From positions 113,743 through 177,742 of the forward strand of contig UQKB01000001.1 of the NCBI GenBank assembly GCA_900541565.1: a stretch of 64,000 bases of DNA, in the 5' to 3' direction. A model generated the notes under the pieces. The model saw only the letters and a list, made by a program, of their open reading frames with translations, was not told the DNA's origin and did not search any database. This document shows positions 8,232 to 17,534 of this stretch, piece by piece. Position 1 is the first letter of the stretch, and each line of letters starts with the position of its first letter. The stretch is from an uncultured Oscillospiraceae bacterium. Its GTDB lineage: Bacteria > Bacillota > Clostridia > Oscillospirales > Acutalibacteraceae. A program made the translations under genes and the position numbers.

Positions 8232-8666
8232 GTGGTCTGGATACATATCAAAAAAATGGGCGTATTACTGCTGGCGGTGCTGCTGTTATCCGCCACATTG
8301 CTGTTTTCCGGTTGTGGGCAGGAAGCAGAAAAAACGACCGAGATGGTCTACAACGTGTATTTTGGTTTAAATGATGCGGATACCGGCAAACAGGAAGTCA
8401 CCATGGAAGATGCGTCGGCCTATATCCGAAGCGTTATTGAAAGCTACGGTTACGGGTATACTGAACACCGCACGTATGGTGCATACACAGAAGACGGTGT
8501 AAGCAAGGGGAACGATACATTGGTCTATATGCTCACCTTTGTGGAGGAAGAAAATATCAAAAAAATATCTGACCAGGTTATCGAACATCTGAATCTGGCA
8601 TCTGTTCTTTGCCAGAAGGAAGAAATGGAATATACGTTCTTTGTTGGCGAAGAAAAACAGAACTGA
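8232..8666 (+). CDS. Small lipoprotein, DUF3574-like
   Basis: 144 residues. Basic start and hydrophobic core lead to lipobox FSGC (Cys28). The mature part has VYFGLNDADTGKQEVT followed by a compact alpha/beta pattern that resembles the DUF3574 fold of small secreted proteins; that match is from memory. GTG start at 8232 follows GAAAGGGG. Placed between the fused transporter and the STAS gene with short gaps (20 and 53 bp), so probably in their operon. Confidence 0.6.
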   Translation: MVWIHIKKMGVLLLAVLLLSATLLFSGCGQEAEKTTEMVYNVYFGLNDADTGKQEVTMEDASAYIRSVIESYGYGYTEHRTYGAYTEDGVSKGNDTLVYMLTFVEEENIKKISDQVIEHLNLASVLCQKEEMEYTFFVGEEKQN

Positions 8667-8719
8667 TGGAAGGCAAGTGATGCTTAAACCATAAAGAAAA
8701 GAAATTTGGAGGTTTTAAT

Positions 8720-9016
8720 ATGAACATTGAAAAAACGGTAGAAGGCTCTACCCTGAACATTTCCCTGGGAGGCAGGCTTGACACCACCACGGCGCCCCAG
8801 TTGAAAGCAGAGCTTGAGCAGTCTATCGACGGCGTGCAGGAGCTGAATTTGGATTTTACAGCGCTGGAGTACCTCTCTTCCGCCGGTCTTCGGGTTATTT
8901 TGTCCGCCCAGAAGGTGATGAACAGGCAGGGGAAAATGGTGATCCGACATGTTAATGAAACCATTATGGAAGTGTTCGAGGTTACCGGCTTTGTCGATAT
9001 CCTCACCATTGAATAA
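8720..9016 (+). CDS. STAS-domain anti-sigma factor antagonist (RsbV/SpoIIAA-like)
   Basis: 98 residues forming one STAS domain. The conserved phosphorylation region reads ALEYLSSAGLRVIL, with the Ser-Ser-Ala-Gly at about residues 54-57; the Ser before Ala-Gly is the residue that RsbW/SpoIIAB-type kinases phosphorylate. In known systems the unphosphorylated form binds the kinase and frees its target. The cognate kinase (15508) and phosphatase (14091) are encoded in the same locus. ATG 8720 follows TTTGGAGG. Confidence 0.93.
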   Translation: MNIEKTVEGSTLNISLGGRLDTTTAPQLKAELEQSIDGVQELNLDFTALEYLSSAGLRVILSAQKVMNRQGKMVIRHVNETIMEVFEVTGFVDILTIE

Positions 9017-9138
9017 GAGGTGCAGGTTAAGCCGCCCGGATTGGGCGGAAAAAGGAATAGGAAAAGCCATAAAAAAGTCCAAGATATAAGGAAACGCGGA
9101 CGATAAAAAATAAAACATGACATAAGGAGGACTACAAG

Positions 9139-11319
9139 ATGAGGGAAAAAAGATTTTTGGGGGTAGGGAGACGGCTGCTGGCAATTGGCATGGCATTTGC
9201 CGTATGTGCACAGATCATGCTGCTTTCCGTAACAACTGCAGCGGCATAGGAGATACCCTATAGTTATGCAAAATCCTACACAGATGAAGAAACGGGTATT
9301 ACCTATTTTGACATCTGCAATGGAAGCGCGCAAAACCGTCCCACGGCAGAGAAAGACGTGATGAAGGCAGCCATTCAATATGGCGATACGCTGCAAAACT
9401 GGTCCAAGGTAGCGTATGACATCATTGGAAGTAATAAAAACAATTACTCTCCTTACGGCAGTGACTCCTTCAGCAAATGCTGGGGAAACAGCAATCCAAC
9501 GTATTTTGATATGGTAAGCGAGCTGTGCAAAACCGATGAAGGAATGATCAAAGGCTCACGAAAAAAAGACAGCAGCTACCGGACCGGACTTCAGGTGGGC
9601 TATTCCCTGTCGGATGCAAAGGATGCCATGTATAACATACCCGTTTATTTGAGAAATGGAGATGTTAAGGCCTCAAATATCCAAAAATACAGCGATGTGC
9701 CCATACTGGACGATGACAGCAACAGACTGGTCCTGTATGATTTTGTAGGCAACCTGGAAAAATACGGTGGCACACATAAATATCATTATAATGTTTTCGG
9801 CCTGGTTTTTTATGATTTGGAATTTTGCCCGATCAAGGATGAAGACGCCGTTTATTTTTCAACACCCATGGAGGAAATGCTGCAAAGTACCAGCGAAGAA
9901 GTGGCAAGCTGCGACGGCTTTAAATTGGCGACGAACACAAGCCAGGGAATCGCCGTTACCACTTTGAGCAATGACTCCGGCCAGGAGATGACAATGGAGG
10001 TTGGAAACGAAGTAACGTATTCCCAGTCGCTTAGCAATAGTTTTGAAGAGACGAGCGGAGCAACCTACGGGCAGGAAATTGGTGCAATGATCCATTTTGG
10101 TAATGATTCGAGTAAGGTGCAGGGGGAATTATCTTTAGGCTTCAGCTTTGAAGAAATGTACGAGAAAGCCTACGGCTCGGCAGAAGAGAATGGAAAAGAG
10201 GAAACGTCCACTTCCTCTATCAGCTATCCTGTGCCGGCATATTCCACTGTTTCTGTCAGCAAAAATGTATCTGAAAAAAATATTTCCATTGATTATAAGC
10301 AGGCAGTTGCTATAAAATACAAAACTGCCGTTGTGGCAATCCGCGGCGGATTTTACGATGACAACGCTGCGGTGCTGGATGTAAAGGGTTACGAGCAAGC
10401 GACGCTTTCTACTGTTTTTGGTGCGGTTAACCAGAACAATGAGTCAAACGGAACGACAGATGATTCCATTGCTGCGTTGAAAAACCGGTATGATACATAT
10501 AAAAAAGATGGCAACAACAACATTGAAAAGAAAGCGTATACCCTTCAAACAAAGAAAGAAGCTGGTAAGAGCGGTACAGAAACGCTTTCCAGGGCACTGA
10601 ACTGGGCTGAGATTGAGAAGCAATCGTATGGAATAAAATCACTCATTGACAATCTGAACAATAAAAGCCATACGTTGAGTACCGTTAATGCAACGATGAC
10701 AGGCAAAGAGATTATGACAGAATACCATAGCTCCGACCCCGTGGTTACCAACCCATTAAAAAGTATAAAAGTATATAAGGATTCTCTGCTGAAGAGAGCC
10801 GTTACTACGGAAAATATAACGGTGGGAAAGGATTTGGCCTTTTCCGGATATATACTGGAGGGCTTTTTCGAGGATGGCGCGACGCAATATCCGGACTTTG
10901 ATGCCACGAAAGGGTATTGGATTCTGACTGACGCAAAAGGAAATGAAATAGAGAGCTCGGATATAGCAGAGCTGGTCACAGACGGTGGAAATAACCAGAG
11001 GCTGAAAGCGAATAAGGCGGGAACGGTATATGTTAAATATGTGATTTCAGAGGATGAGGAAGACGGTTATTATTATTTTGATGCGCCGTCTGCCAGTGCA
11101 AAGCAGATAAAAAACAGCGATTTGAAATCAATCCCGTTTATTCGTGTTTCTATCCATAATAATGATGCAGAAACATTTGCAGCATCTATGTTTTCCGGAG
11201 ATAATCCCGGATTGATTGCAATTATTGTTGTAGTTGTCCTGATTATTGCCGCTGTGGTGTTTGTAATAATTAAAAGAAAAAGGGCAGCTGCCAAAGATAC
11301 AATTCTGAAGGGCGATTGA
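9139..11319 (+). pseudogene. Surface-anchored protein interrupted by an amber codon after its signal peptide
   Basis: From ATG 9139 (AAGGAGG upstream) a 36-residue signal peptide ending TTAAA is read, then TAG at 9247-9249, after which the same frame stays open for about 690 codons to 11319. The downstream part is a large ectodomain rich in Ser, Thr, Asn and Lys, with a membrane helix at the C-terminus (AIIVVVVLIIAAVVFVII) and a KRKRAAAK cytoplasmic tail. This is the topology of a type I surface protein. I do not recognise the ectodomain. A single change such as CAG to TAG explains the break. A restart near GTG 9358 would give a protein without a signal peptide. Alternatives are a sequencing error or suppressed readthrough. 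Confidence 0.75.
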
Positions 11320-11320
11320 T

Positions 11321-11797
11321 ATGCTGACATTTGAGATAATGCTTTTATGCACCGCGCTGCTATTGGCACCGGTTTTCATTGCATTCCGAAACATGCTGCA
11401 GCAGCGGGACAGTATGTTTTTACAAATGCTGCTGGGATATACCGTGTGCTATTTTATGAAAAATTTTTATGCGCTTGTAAATCGGGCAGTAAATGGGATT
11501 GAAAATGATGGGCTGGAAATGGATTTGATTGCCATGCTGGGCACCATTTTTTTCCTGATTGCCGCCGAGTTTTGTCTTTGCCATTTGTCTGAGGGATGCA
11601 AAAGCCGAAAGGGTACCTCTAAAAAAATGCTGCAGGTGTTTTTGCTTGTGGGAACGATAGCGATGGTGATGGAAGGGGTTGCAGGTGCGTTAGAAAACCA
11701 AATTCTCTTCATAGCTTGTTATCTGGTATCTGTCTTTTGTATTTATGCGGTTACAATCAAGACAAGAACCAAAGCGAAAGACGCAAAGAAGTTTTAA
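11321..11797 (+). CDS. Multi-pass membrane protein, unknown
   Basis: 158 residues with about five hydrophobic segments (approximately 3-20, 33-50, 68-88, 103-120 and 128-146) and a basic tail. No known motif. The ATG follows the stop of the surface-protein gene by one base, and a PrsW-like gene follows 20 bp later, so the three are probably translated from one message. Role unknown. Confidence 0.7.
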   Translation: MLTFEIMLLCTALLLAPVFIAFRNMLQQRDSMFLQMLLGYTVCYFMKNFYALVNRAVNGIENDGLEMDLIAMLGTIFFLIAAEFCLCHLSEGCKSRKGTSKKMLQVFLLVGTIAMVMEGVAGALENQILFIACYLVSVFCIYAVTIKTRTKAKDAKKF

Positions 11798-11816
11798 GAC
11801 AGAATGAGGTGCATTT

Positions 11817-12464
11817 ATGGTAGAAATAGAACACATTTTTATTGCACTGGCTTCCCCATTATTTGTTTTTTGTTTTGTAATGGAAAAGGAGGAGCGGCGC
11901 CATTTGCTTGCACTGTTAGCAGGGTTTGGCGCGGCACTCCTTGCAGGATACATCAATTCCTATTTTGCTGTGCTTTTCCAGATGACGGGAAGTGAGGCTG
12001 TACAGAATCTTACTCCAATTGTGGAGGAACTGTTAAAAATGCTTCCTGTTTTATTCTTTGCAGAAGCCTTTGCGCAAAACAGAAAACAAATTATAACCGT
12101 TGCCATAGAAATTGGGCTTGGCTTTGCTGTTTTGGAAAATTGCAGTTACTTGGTTACATATGGCTCGGAGAGCCTGCTTTTTTCCGTTGTCCGCGGCCTG
12201 GCAACCGGGGTCCTGCACCCGTTATGCACCCTGGTCGCCGGGATTGGCATTTGTTTGCTTTATAAGAGGAAAAAATTTTCCACCGTCAGTTTTTTTGGAT
12301 TCCTTTGTACAGCCATAATGGTTCACGGTACCTTCAATCTTCTGATAGAAGCAGAGGAAAGAGCGTATCAGTTTTGGGGCTGTCTGATTCCTTTGCTGTT
12401 GACAGGACTATGTATCCTGTGTTACAAAATTTATAGGAAGAGAAATTTTAAACAGAAATCTTAA
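11817..12464 (+). CDS. PrsW-like intramembrane metalloprotease
   Basis: 215 residues with about seven membrane segments. Motifs of the PrsW/CPBP-type membrane proteases are present: VEELLKMLPV (about 63-72), GLGFAVLENCSYL (about 99-111), a His in GVLHPL (about 132) and HGTFNLL (about 172). Known PrsW cleaves the anti-sigma factor RsiW in Bacillus. Here the membrane-spanning product of the upstream gene is a candidate partner, by position only. ATG 11817 follows GAGGTG. Confidence 0.8.
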   Translation: MVEIEHIFIALASPLFVFCFVMEKEERRHLLALLAGFGAALLAGYINSYFAVLFQMTGSEAVQNLTPIVEELLKMLPVLFFAEAFAQNRKQIITVAIEIGLGFAVLENCSYLVTYGSESLLFSVVRGLATGVLHPLCTLVAGIGICLLYKRKKFSTVSFFGFLCTAIMVHGTFNLLIEAEERAYQFWGCLIPLLLTGLCILCYKIYRKRNFKQKS

Positions 12465-12652
12465 TCATTTGCCACAGGGCTTATGACAGCGGCAACGGGC
12501 TCCGTATTACGGATGACACTTATGTACCGGATGCGTTTGTGCTTAATAATCAGATGCCGATTATTTATATAACGGATCGATTATCTTGGCAGGATCGTCA
12601 CAAAGGAGCAGAAAGCCGCATAGAAAAGAGTACTAATAAAACAGCAAAATAG
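12465..12652 (+). other. Open frame without start; probable gene remnant
   Basis: One frame stays open from inside the previous gene to TAG at 12650 and reads as a plausible folded segment (YDSGNGLRITDDTYVPDAF), but has no start codon or ribosome site. It is probably the tail of a deleted gene. Nothing else was seen between 12465 and 12747. Confidence 0.35.
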
Positions 12653-12747
12653 GCTGAACACAGCCAGATTCTGCAATGTAACCGAGCATTGGCTCTTACA
12701 ATGTAGAAGTATAGAATGATTCTGAAAAAACAAGAAAGGAATAAATT

Positions 12748-13941
12748 ATGAAATCGAATGAAGTTAAACTGTCAAACAATCTGTCCTGCGTTGTGGAGGC
12801 GCTGCAGGAGGTAGAGCATGCTTCTGCGCAGGCAGGATTCAATCGGGAACAAACCAACGTGCTGCGTTTACTGACAGAGGAAATGATCTCTATGACCACA
12901 GACATACTGACAAACTGCAAAGGCGCTTTGTGGATGGAGTGGGAAGGGTCTGCCTGCCAATTGCATTTGACTGCCGTGGCTCCTATGGAGGGGGAAGCAA
13001 AAGCTGCCTTTATAGAGGCTTCCAAGGCGAAAGTAAACGCGCCTGTCAAGGGGCTGAAAAATAAGATCAGTGCTCTGCTGGCAGGGATGCTCAGCAGGGA
13101 GGAACACCCCAAGTTTTATATGTCTATGAGTACCGGGTTTATCGGCGGCATGCCCACCGGAATGCCTTCCATGCGCAATATGGCGCCGGTTTGGTCTCTG
13201 GTAGAGTATGAAAAGAGCCAGCCTAAAGAGAAAAAACAGGCCGAGATGGAGGGCGTGGAGAAATCCATTTTGATTGGATTGGCGGACGACATTGTGGTTT
13301 CAATGAAGAACCATTGGGTAGAGCTGGTGGTCAAAAAGCAATTTTCTACCCCTGTGCAGGCTGCAATGCCAAAATTTACCGGCTTGTCGCATGTGTGTAT
13401 TTTTGTGGATGACATGATGGAAGCGGTGGACTATTATCAAAAGCTGCTGGGCGTCGTGCCGGACCACTATCTGTCCCACTGGAAAAACGAAGGCTTTTTT
13501 AAGGCCGGCGGCTTTATTGAGGAAGCAGCGCAAGGGGATGTTTCCATTGCTTTTGTCAATGTTCCCGGTACCAAGCTGACGCTGGAGCTGATGCAGTACC
13601 ATTATCCACAGGGGCGGAAGGAACCGGTGTTTTTTGCCGCCAACGATGTCAGCGGCGCCCGGCATGTGGCGCTGAAAATTACCAATATCGACGAGGCTTT
13701 TTTACATATTAAAGCCATGCCCGATACGCGGCTGATCAACCAGACGGAGGATTATCGGGTATTTCAAATCAGTGAAACCAGCCCTTCTGAAGTACGCTTT
13801 TTTGATCAGGACTTGCAAGAAAGCGATGATCGAAATATACAGACGGCTAAAATTCTTAGCGGCGTACGGTATTTTTATTTTATTGACAAATATGGCCTGC
13901 AATGGGAATTTGAGCAGGGACATACCGATATTGGGGACTGA
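12748..13941 (+). CDS. Kinase-like (degenerate HATPase) domain fused to a VOC/glyoxalase domain
   Basis: 397 residues in two parts. Residues about 1-125 resemble an RsbW-type ATPase fold (LRLLTEEMISMTTDIL in place of the N-box, then two beta strands) but lack the N-box Asn and glycine-rich lid, so ATP use is doubtful. Residues about 210-395 are a vicinal-oxygen-chelate domain: FTGLSHVCIFVDDMMEAVDYYQKLLG, then LELMQYH, ARHVALKI and WEFEQGH supply the His, Glu, His and Glu expected for metal binding. A regulatory-looking domain joined to a VOC domain suggests ligand or metal sensing; the substrate is unknown. ATG 12748 follows AAGAAAGGAAT. Direction matches the phosphatase and kinase genes that follow. 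Confidence 0.75.
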   Translation: MKSNEVKLSNNLSCVVEALQEVEHASAQAGFNREQTNVLRLLTEEMISMTTDILTNCKGALWMEWEGSACQLHLTAVAPMEGEAKAAFIEASKAKVNAPVKGLKNKISALLAGMLSREEHPKFYMSMSTGFIGGMPTGMPSMRNMAPVWSLVEYEKSQPKEKKQAEMEGVEKSILIGLADDIVVSMKNHWVELVVKKQFSTPVQAAMPKFTGLSHVCIFVDDMMEAVDYYQKLLGVVPDHYLSHWKNEGFFKAGGFIEEAAQGDVSIAFVNVPGTKLTLELMQYHYPQGRKEPVFFAANDVSGARHVALKITNIDEAFLHIKAMPDTRLINQTEDYRVFQISETSPSEVRFFDQDLQESDDRNIQTAKILSGVRYFYFIDKYGLQWEFEQGHTDIGD

Positions 13942-14010
13942 TCATTTCTCTGTGCGCCGGCATAACCGGCGATAGTATAGGAAAAAACCGTTATAAGCAG
14001 ATGCTCTAAG

Positions 14011-14046
14011 TGCCAGAGTGTCCAGAAAATATCGGACACTCTGGCA
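14011..14046. repeat. Perfect 13-bp hairpin before the phosphatase gene
   Basis: Arms 14011-14023 and 14034-14046 are exact complements around a 10-nt loop. The tail CAAAAATTT is a poor U-run, so it could be a partial terminator, an mRNA-stability hairpin or an operator. Confidence 0.6.
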
Positions 14047-14090
14047 CAAAAATTTAACTATCCTGCGCATTAAAAAGGGGTGACAGGCCA

Positions 14091-15497
14091 GTGCGTACCA
14101 GCGAAAATCAAACGATTTTTCAGATTAACGAAAAAAATGCCAACCGTTATACCGCTTTTTGTCTGGCGGTGGCGGCCGGTGTGGCATTACTTATGTGGGC
14201 GCTGAATATCTTTGGTTTTTTCATTGTAGATAAGCTGCTGATGAATCTGGCTATGCCCGCCGGCGTTTTGCTGTTTTTACTGCCTTCCCTGCTGATACGG
14301 GTGTGGAAGCGCAGATATTGGATGCTCAAATATGTTATCATGGGCTGCTTTTTGTTGGGGATCGGTACGCTGTCTTCCACCTTGACCATTCAACTGGTGC
14401 TGGCCTGGGCCTGCCCAATTGTTTTGTCCTGCCACTATTATTCGCCACGGTTTACCCATTTCACGCTGGCAGGTGTGCTGCTGTGCATGCTCTGCGCAGT
14501 ATATATCGGCCTGTATTGCGGCGTATGGGACGCCAACATGATGCGCAGCAGCGAGGTGCTGGACGGGATTGCTCTGCGGGCGGTATTTATTTCGAACGCA
14601 ACGGCGGCAGGTGATAACCTTTTGCTAAGGGTGTTCAATTTTTACTACATTCCCCGGGCTGCTATCCTGGTGGTGGTGTATCTGATTGGTATTACCTTGT
14701 CCAGGCGTACGCATAATCTGTTGCGCCAGCAGGAAGCGGACAACCGCGAAAAGCAGCGCATAGGCGCGGAACTGCATGTTGCCACCCAGATCCAGGCATC
14801 TATGCTGCCGTGTATTTTTCCCGCCTTCCCGGATCGGAAGGAATTTGATATCTACGCCACCATGAACCCGGCCAAGGAGGTGGGAGGAGATTTCTATGAT
14901 TTCTTTCTGATAGATGACGACCATCTGGCGCTGGTTATGGCGGACGTGTCCGGCAAGGGCGTTCCGGCCGCACTGTTTATGGTTATTGCAAAAACACTGC
15001 TGAAAAACGCGGCACAGGCTGGCTGGTCACCCGGAGCGGTACTGGAGAAGGTCAACAACCAGCTGTGTGAAAACAACCAGGCAGAAATGTTCGTTACGGT
15101 TTGGCTTGGGGTTTATGAAATCTCTACCGGTAAGCTGACGGTTGCAAATGCCGGGCACGAGTTCCCGGCAATCAAACGGGCAGATGGAAATTTTGCTTTG
15201 TATAAAGAAAAGCCTGGTTTTGTACTGGCGGGAATGGAAAATGCCCGTTACCTGGAATATAAGCTGGAGCTGCACAAGGGAGATATATTGTTTGTCTATA
15301 CCGATGGGGTAGCCGAGGCTACCGATGCGGCCAATACCCTGTATGGTACCGAGCGTATGCTGACCGCTTTAAACAGTTTTTCGGACGGGACGCCGGAGGA
15401 GCTTTTGCATGTGGTCAAGAATGATATCGACCGATTTGTAGGAAAAGCGCCCCAGTTTGATGATATCACCATGCTGGCGCTGAAAATCAAGGGATGA
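14091..15497 (+). CDS. Membrane SpoIIE-type PP2C phosphatase
   Basis: 468 residues. The N-terminal half has six or seven membrane segments (about 20-205), then a linker with RIGAELHVATQIQASMLP typical of RsbU/SpoIIE proteins. The C-terminal PP2C domain shows GGDFYD, ADVSGKGVPA, NAGHEFP, VYTDGV and FDDITML, which supply the metal-binding Asp residues. Expected role: dephosphorylate the STAS antagonist (8720) in response to a membrane signal. GTG 14091 follows AAGGGGTG. The kinase gene starts 10 bp after the stop, so the two are translationally linked. Confidence 0.93.
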   Translation: MRTSENQTIFQINEKNANRYTAFCLAVAAGVALLMWALNIFGFFIVDKLLMNLAMPAGVLLFLLPSLLIRVWKRRYWMLKYVIMGCFLLGIGTLSSTLTIQLVLAWACPIVLSCHYYSPRFTHFTLAGVLLCMLCAVYIGLYCGVWDANMMRSSEVLDGIALRAVFISNATAAGDNLLLRVFNFYYIPRAAILVVVYLIGITLSRRTHNLLRQQEADNREKQRIGAELHVATQIQASMLPCIFPAFPDRKEFDIYATMNPAKEVGGDFYDFFLIDDDHLALVMADVSGKGVPAALFMVIAKTLLKNAAQAGWSPGAVLEKVNNQLCENNQAEMFVTVWLGVYEISTGKLTVANAGHEFPAIKRADGNFALYKEKPGFVLAGMENARYLEYKLELHKGDILFVYTDGVAEATDAANTLYGTERMLTALNSFSDGTPEELLHVVKNDIDRFVGKAPQFDDITMLALKIKG

Positions 15498-15507
15498 GGT
15501 GGGGGAT

Positions 15508-15915
15508 ATGAAAAGCTTAACGCTCCCTGCAGCATTGGAGAAGCTGGAAACCGTTCAGGCTTTTATCGCCGCCGAGCTGGAAGCGGTAGATTGTCCTATG
15601 AAGGCTGAAATTCAGATTCAAGTGGCAGTGGAAGAAATTTATATCAACATTGCTCGGTACGCCTATTATCCGAAGGTTGGAGAGGTTACTGTAATCTGTA
15701 CAGTGGGCGGCGACCCTTTGCAGGTGACAATCCAGTTTCTGGATCGCGGCAAGCCCTTTAATCCGCTTGCCAGGGAAGAGGTAGATACCACCTTGTCCGC
15801 CGAGGAACGGGAGATCGGAGGGCTGGGTATTCTTATGGTTAAAAAAAGCATGGATGCTGTGTCCTATGCATATCGCAATGGGGTCAACATCCTTACCATC
15901 AAAAAGGGATGGTAA
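15508..15915 (+). CDS. RsbW-like anti-sigma kinase (HATPase)
   Basis: 135 residues with an intact GHKL ATPase: N-box EEIYINIARYAY (about 37-48), DRGKPFNPL (about 80), and GGLGILMVKKSMD (about 104). Such proteins phosphorylate the Ser of a STAS antagonist and bind an output partner. No sigma factor gene lies beside it. I chose ATG 15508, 8 nt after GAGG, instead of a GTG three codons earlier. Paired with the phosphatase gene upstream. A 29-codon frame starting inside its 3' end (15909) is probably noise. Confidence 0.9.
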   Translation: MKSLTLPAALEKLETVQAFIAAELEAVDCPMKAEIQIQVAVEEIYINIARYAYYPKVGEVTVICTVGGDPLQVTIQFLDRGKPFNPLAREEVDTTLSAEEREIGGLGILMVKKSMDAVSYAYRNGVNILTIKKGW

Positions 15916-16088
15916 ATCTGCGCGTGAACGGTACATTTAAGCTGTTTCTGGATAAGCAGGGTTGTACGCCGGCGGGAACGGCAGATGCCATTTATTAAAG
16001 CAGGTACCGTTGCGAAGCAGCCGCCGTCTTGGAGCGAACGTCTGCATTTGCAACACGGCAATAGAAAATGAAAGGATGATAGATACAG

Positions 16089-17519
16089 ATGATTACGTTT
16101 ATTTGTGCAATTGTTCTTCTCATCGGTGGTTATTTTCTGTATGGGAAACTTGTAGAAAAAATATTTTGCCCGGATGACCGACCAACGCCGGCGATAGATC
16201 ATCCCGACGGAGTGGACTATGTCCCCATGAAAACCTGGCGGGTATTTCTGATTCAATTATTGAATATAGCAGGCACCGGTCCTATCTTCGGGGCGCTGAT
16301 GGGCGCTGTTTTCGGTCCGGTGGTGTTTTTGTGGATTGTGTTCGGTTCTATTCTGGGCGGTGCAGTACACGACTACATGAGTGGTATGATTTCTGTGCGT
16401 TTAAATGGCGCCTCCGTGTCAGAAATTGTAGGGAAATATCTGGGGAAAACCGCAAAACAGGTTATGCGTGTGTTTTCAGTGGTTCTTTTAGTTCTGGTTG
16501 GCGCGGTGTTTACCACCAGCCCGGCAGCATTGCTTGCCCGTTTGACGCCGGATTGGATGAATACAACCTTTTGGGTTGTGATCATTTTAATCTATTATTT
16601 TCTGGCGACCTTGCTTCCGATTGATAAGCTGATCGGCAAGCTGTATCCTATCTTCGGCGCAGTACTGCTGGCAATGGCAATAGGAATTATTGGCGGACTG
16701 GTAGCCGGAGGCTATCAGCTCCCTGAAATGACGCTTTCAAACCTCCATCCGGAAGGACAGCCGGTTTGGCCGTTTATGTTCATCACTGTGGCCTGCGGCG
16801 CAGTATCTGGATTTCATGCAACCCAGTCGCCCCTGATGGCACGTTGCCTGAAGAAAGAAAAAGACGGGCGTAAGGTGTTTTACGGCGCAATGATTACGGA
16901 AAGCCTAATTGCGCTTGTTTGGGCAGCGGCGGGTGTTGCTTTTTACGGCGCTACGGGCGGTTTGCAAAACGCTCTGGCAGAGCTTGGGCAGTCCGGCGTG
17001 GTATACGATATTTCCGTGTCTCTGCTGGGGATTGCAGGAGGTGCGCTGGCGATTGTTGGCGTTGTAGTATGTCCGATTTCTTCGGGTGATACTGCTTTTC
17101 GTAGTGCCCGGCTTACAATTGCAGATTGGTTTAAAATTGACCAGTCAAAAATGAGAAAACGGCTGGCAATTACCATTCCATTACTCGCAGTAGGAGCAAT
17201 ATTGACTCAGCTGGATTTTGATGTGGTTTGGCGCTATTTTTCCTGGAGCAATCAGACATTGGCGATGATCACGCTGTGGGCGGCCGCCATATATCTGGCA
17301 AGGAATGCAAAAAAATGGTGGTATTCGGTGATATGCGCAATACCTGGCGCCTTTATGTCCGGCGTATCCTGCACTTATATTCTTATGGCCGAGGAGGGCT
17401 TCCGGCTTTCTCAGGCCATTTCCTATCCTATTGGTATTGCGTTTGCCCTGGCCTGCACGGTGTTGTACGTGGTTAAGGCCGGTGGAAAAAAGAATCGGCG
17501 GCTGCGTGCCCACAGATAA
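16089..17519 (+). CDS. cstA: CstA-family carbon starvation protein (peptide/pyruvate transporter)
   Basis: 476 residues with about 13 membrane helices. Family features include the N-terminal RPTPAIDHPDGVDYVPMKTW region, AGTGPIFGALMGA, GSILGGAVHDYMSGM and SGFHATQSPLMARCL. It is shorter than the 700-residue E. coli CstA, as is usual for Firmicutes homologues. CstA proteins import peptides or pyruvate under carbon limitation. It lies between the kinase gene and a binding lipoprotein gene in the same direction, which points to nutrient control. ATG 16089 follows AAAGGATGATAG. Confidence 0.92.
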   Translation: MITFICAIVLLIGGYFLYGKLVEKIFCPDDRPTPAIDHPDGVDYVPMKTWRVFLIQLLNIAGTGPIFGALMGAVFGPVVFLWIVFGSILGGAVHDYMSGMISVRLNGASVSEIVGKYLGKTAKQVMRVFSVVLLVLVGAVFTTSPAALLARLTPDWMNTTFWVVIILIYYFLATLLPIDKLIGKLYPIFGAVLLAMAIGIIGGLVAGGYQLPEMTLSNLHPEGQPVWPFMFITVACGAVSGFHATQSPLMARCLKKEKDGRKVFYGAMITESLIALVWAAAGVAFYGATGGLQNALAELGQSGVVYDISVSLLGIAGGALAIVGVVVCPISSGDTAFRSARLTIADWFKIDQSKMRKRLAITIPLLAVGAILTQLDFDVVWRYFSWSNQTLAMITLWAAAIYLARNAKKWWYSVICAIPGAFMSGVSCTYILMAEEGFRLSQAISYPIGIAFALACTVLYVVKAGGKKNRRLRAHR

Positions 17520-17534
17520 GAAGGGGGTTTTATA

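Noticed and set aside
9139..11319. Genome-wide amber recoding
   Set aside because: Several other genes in the window end normally at TAG and show no extended homology past it.
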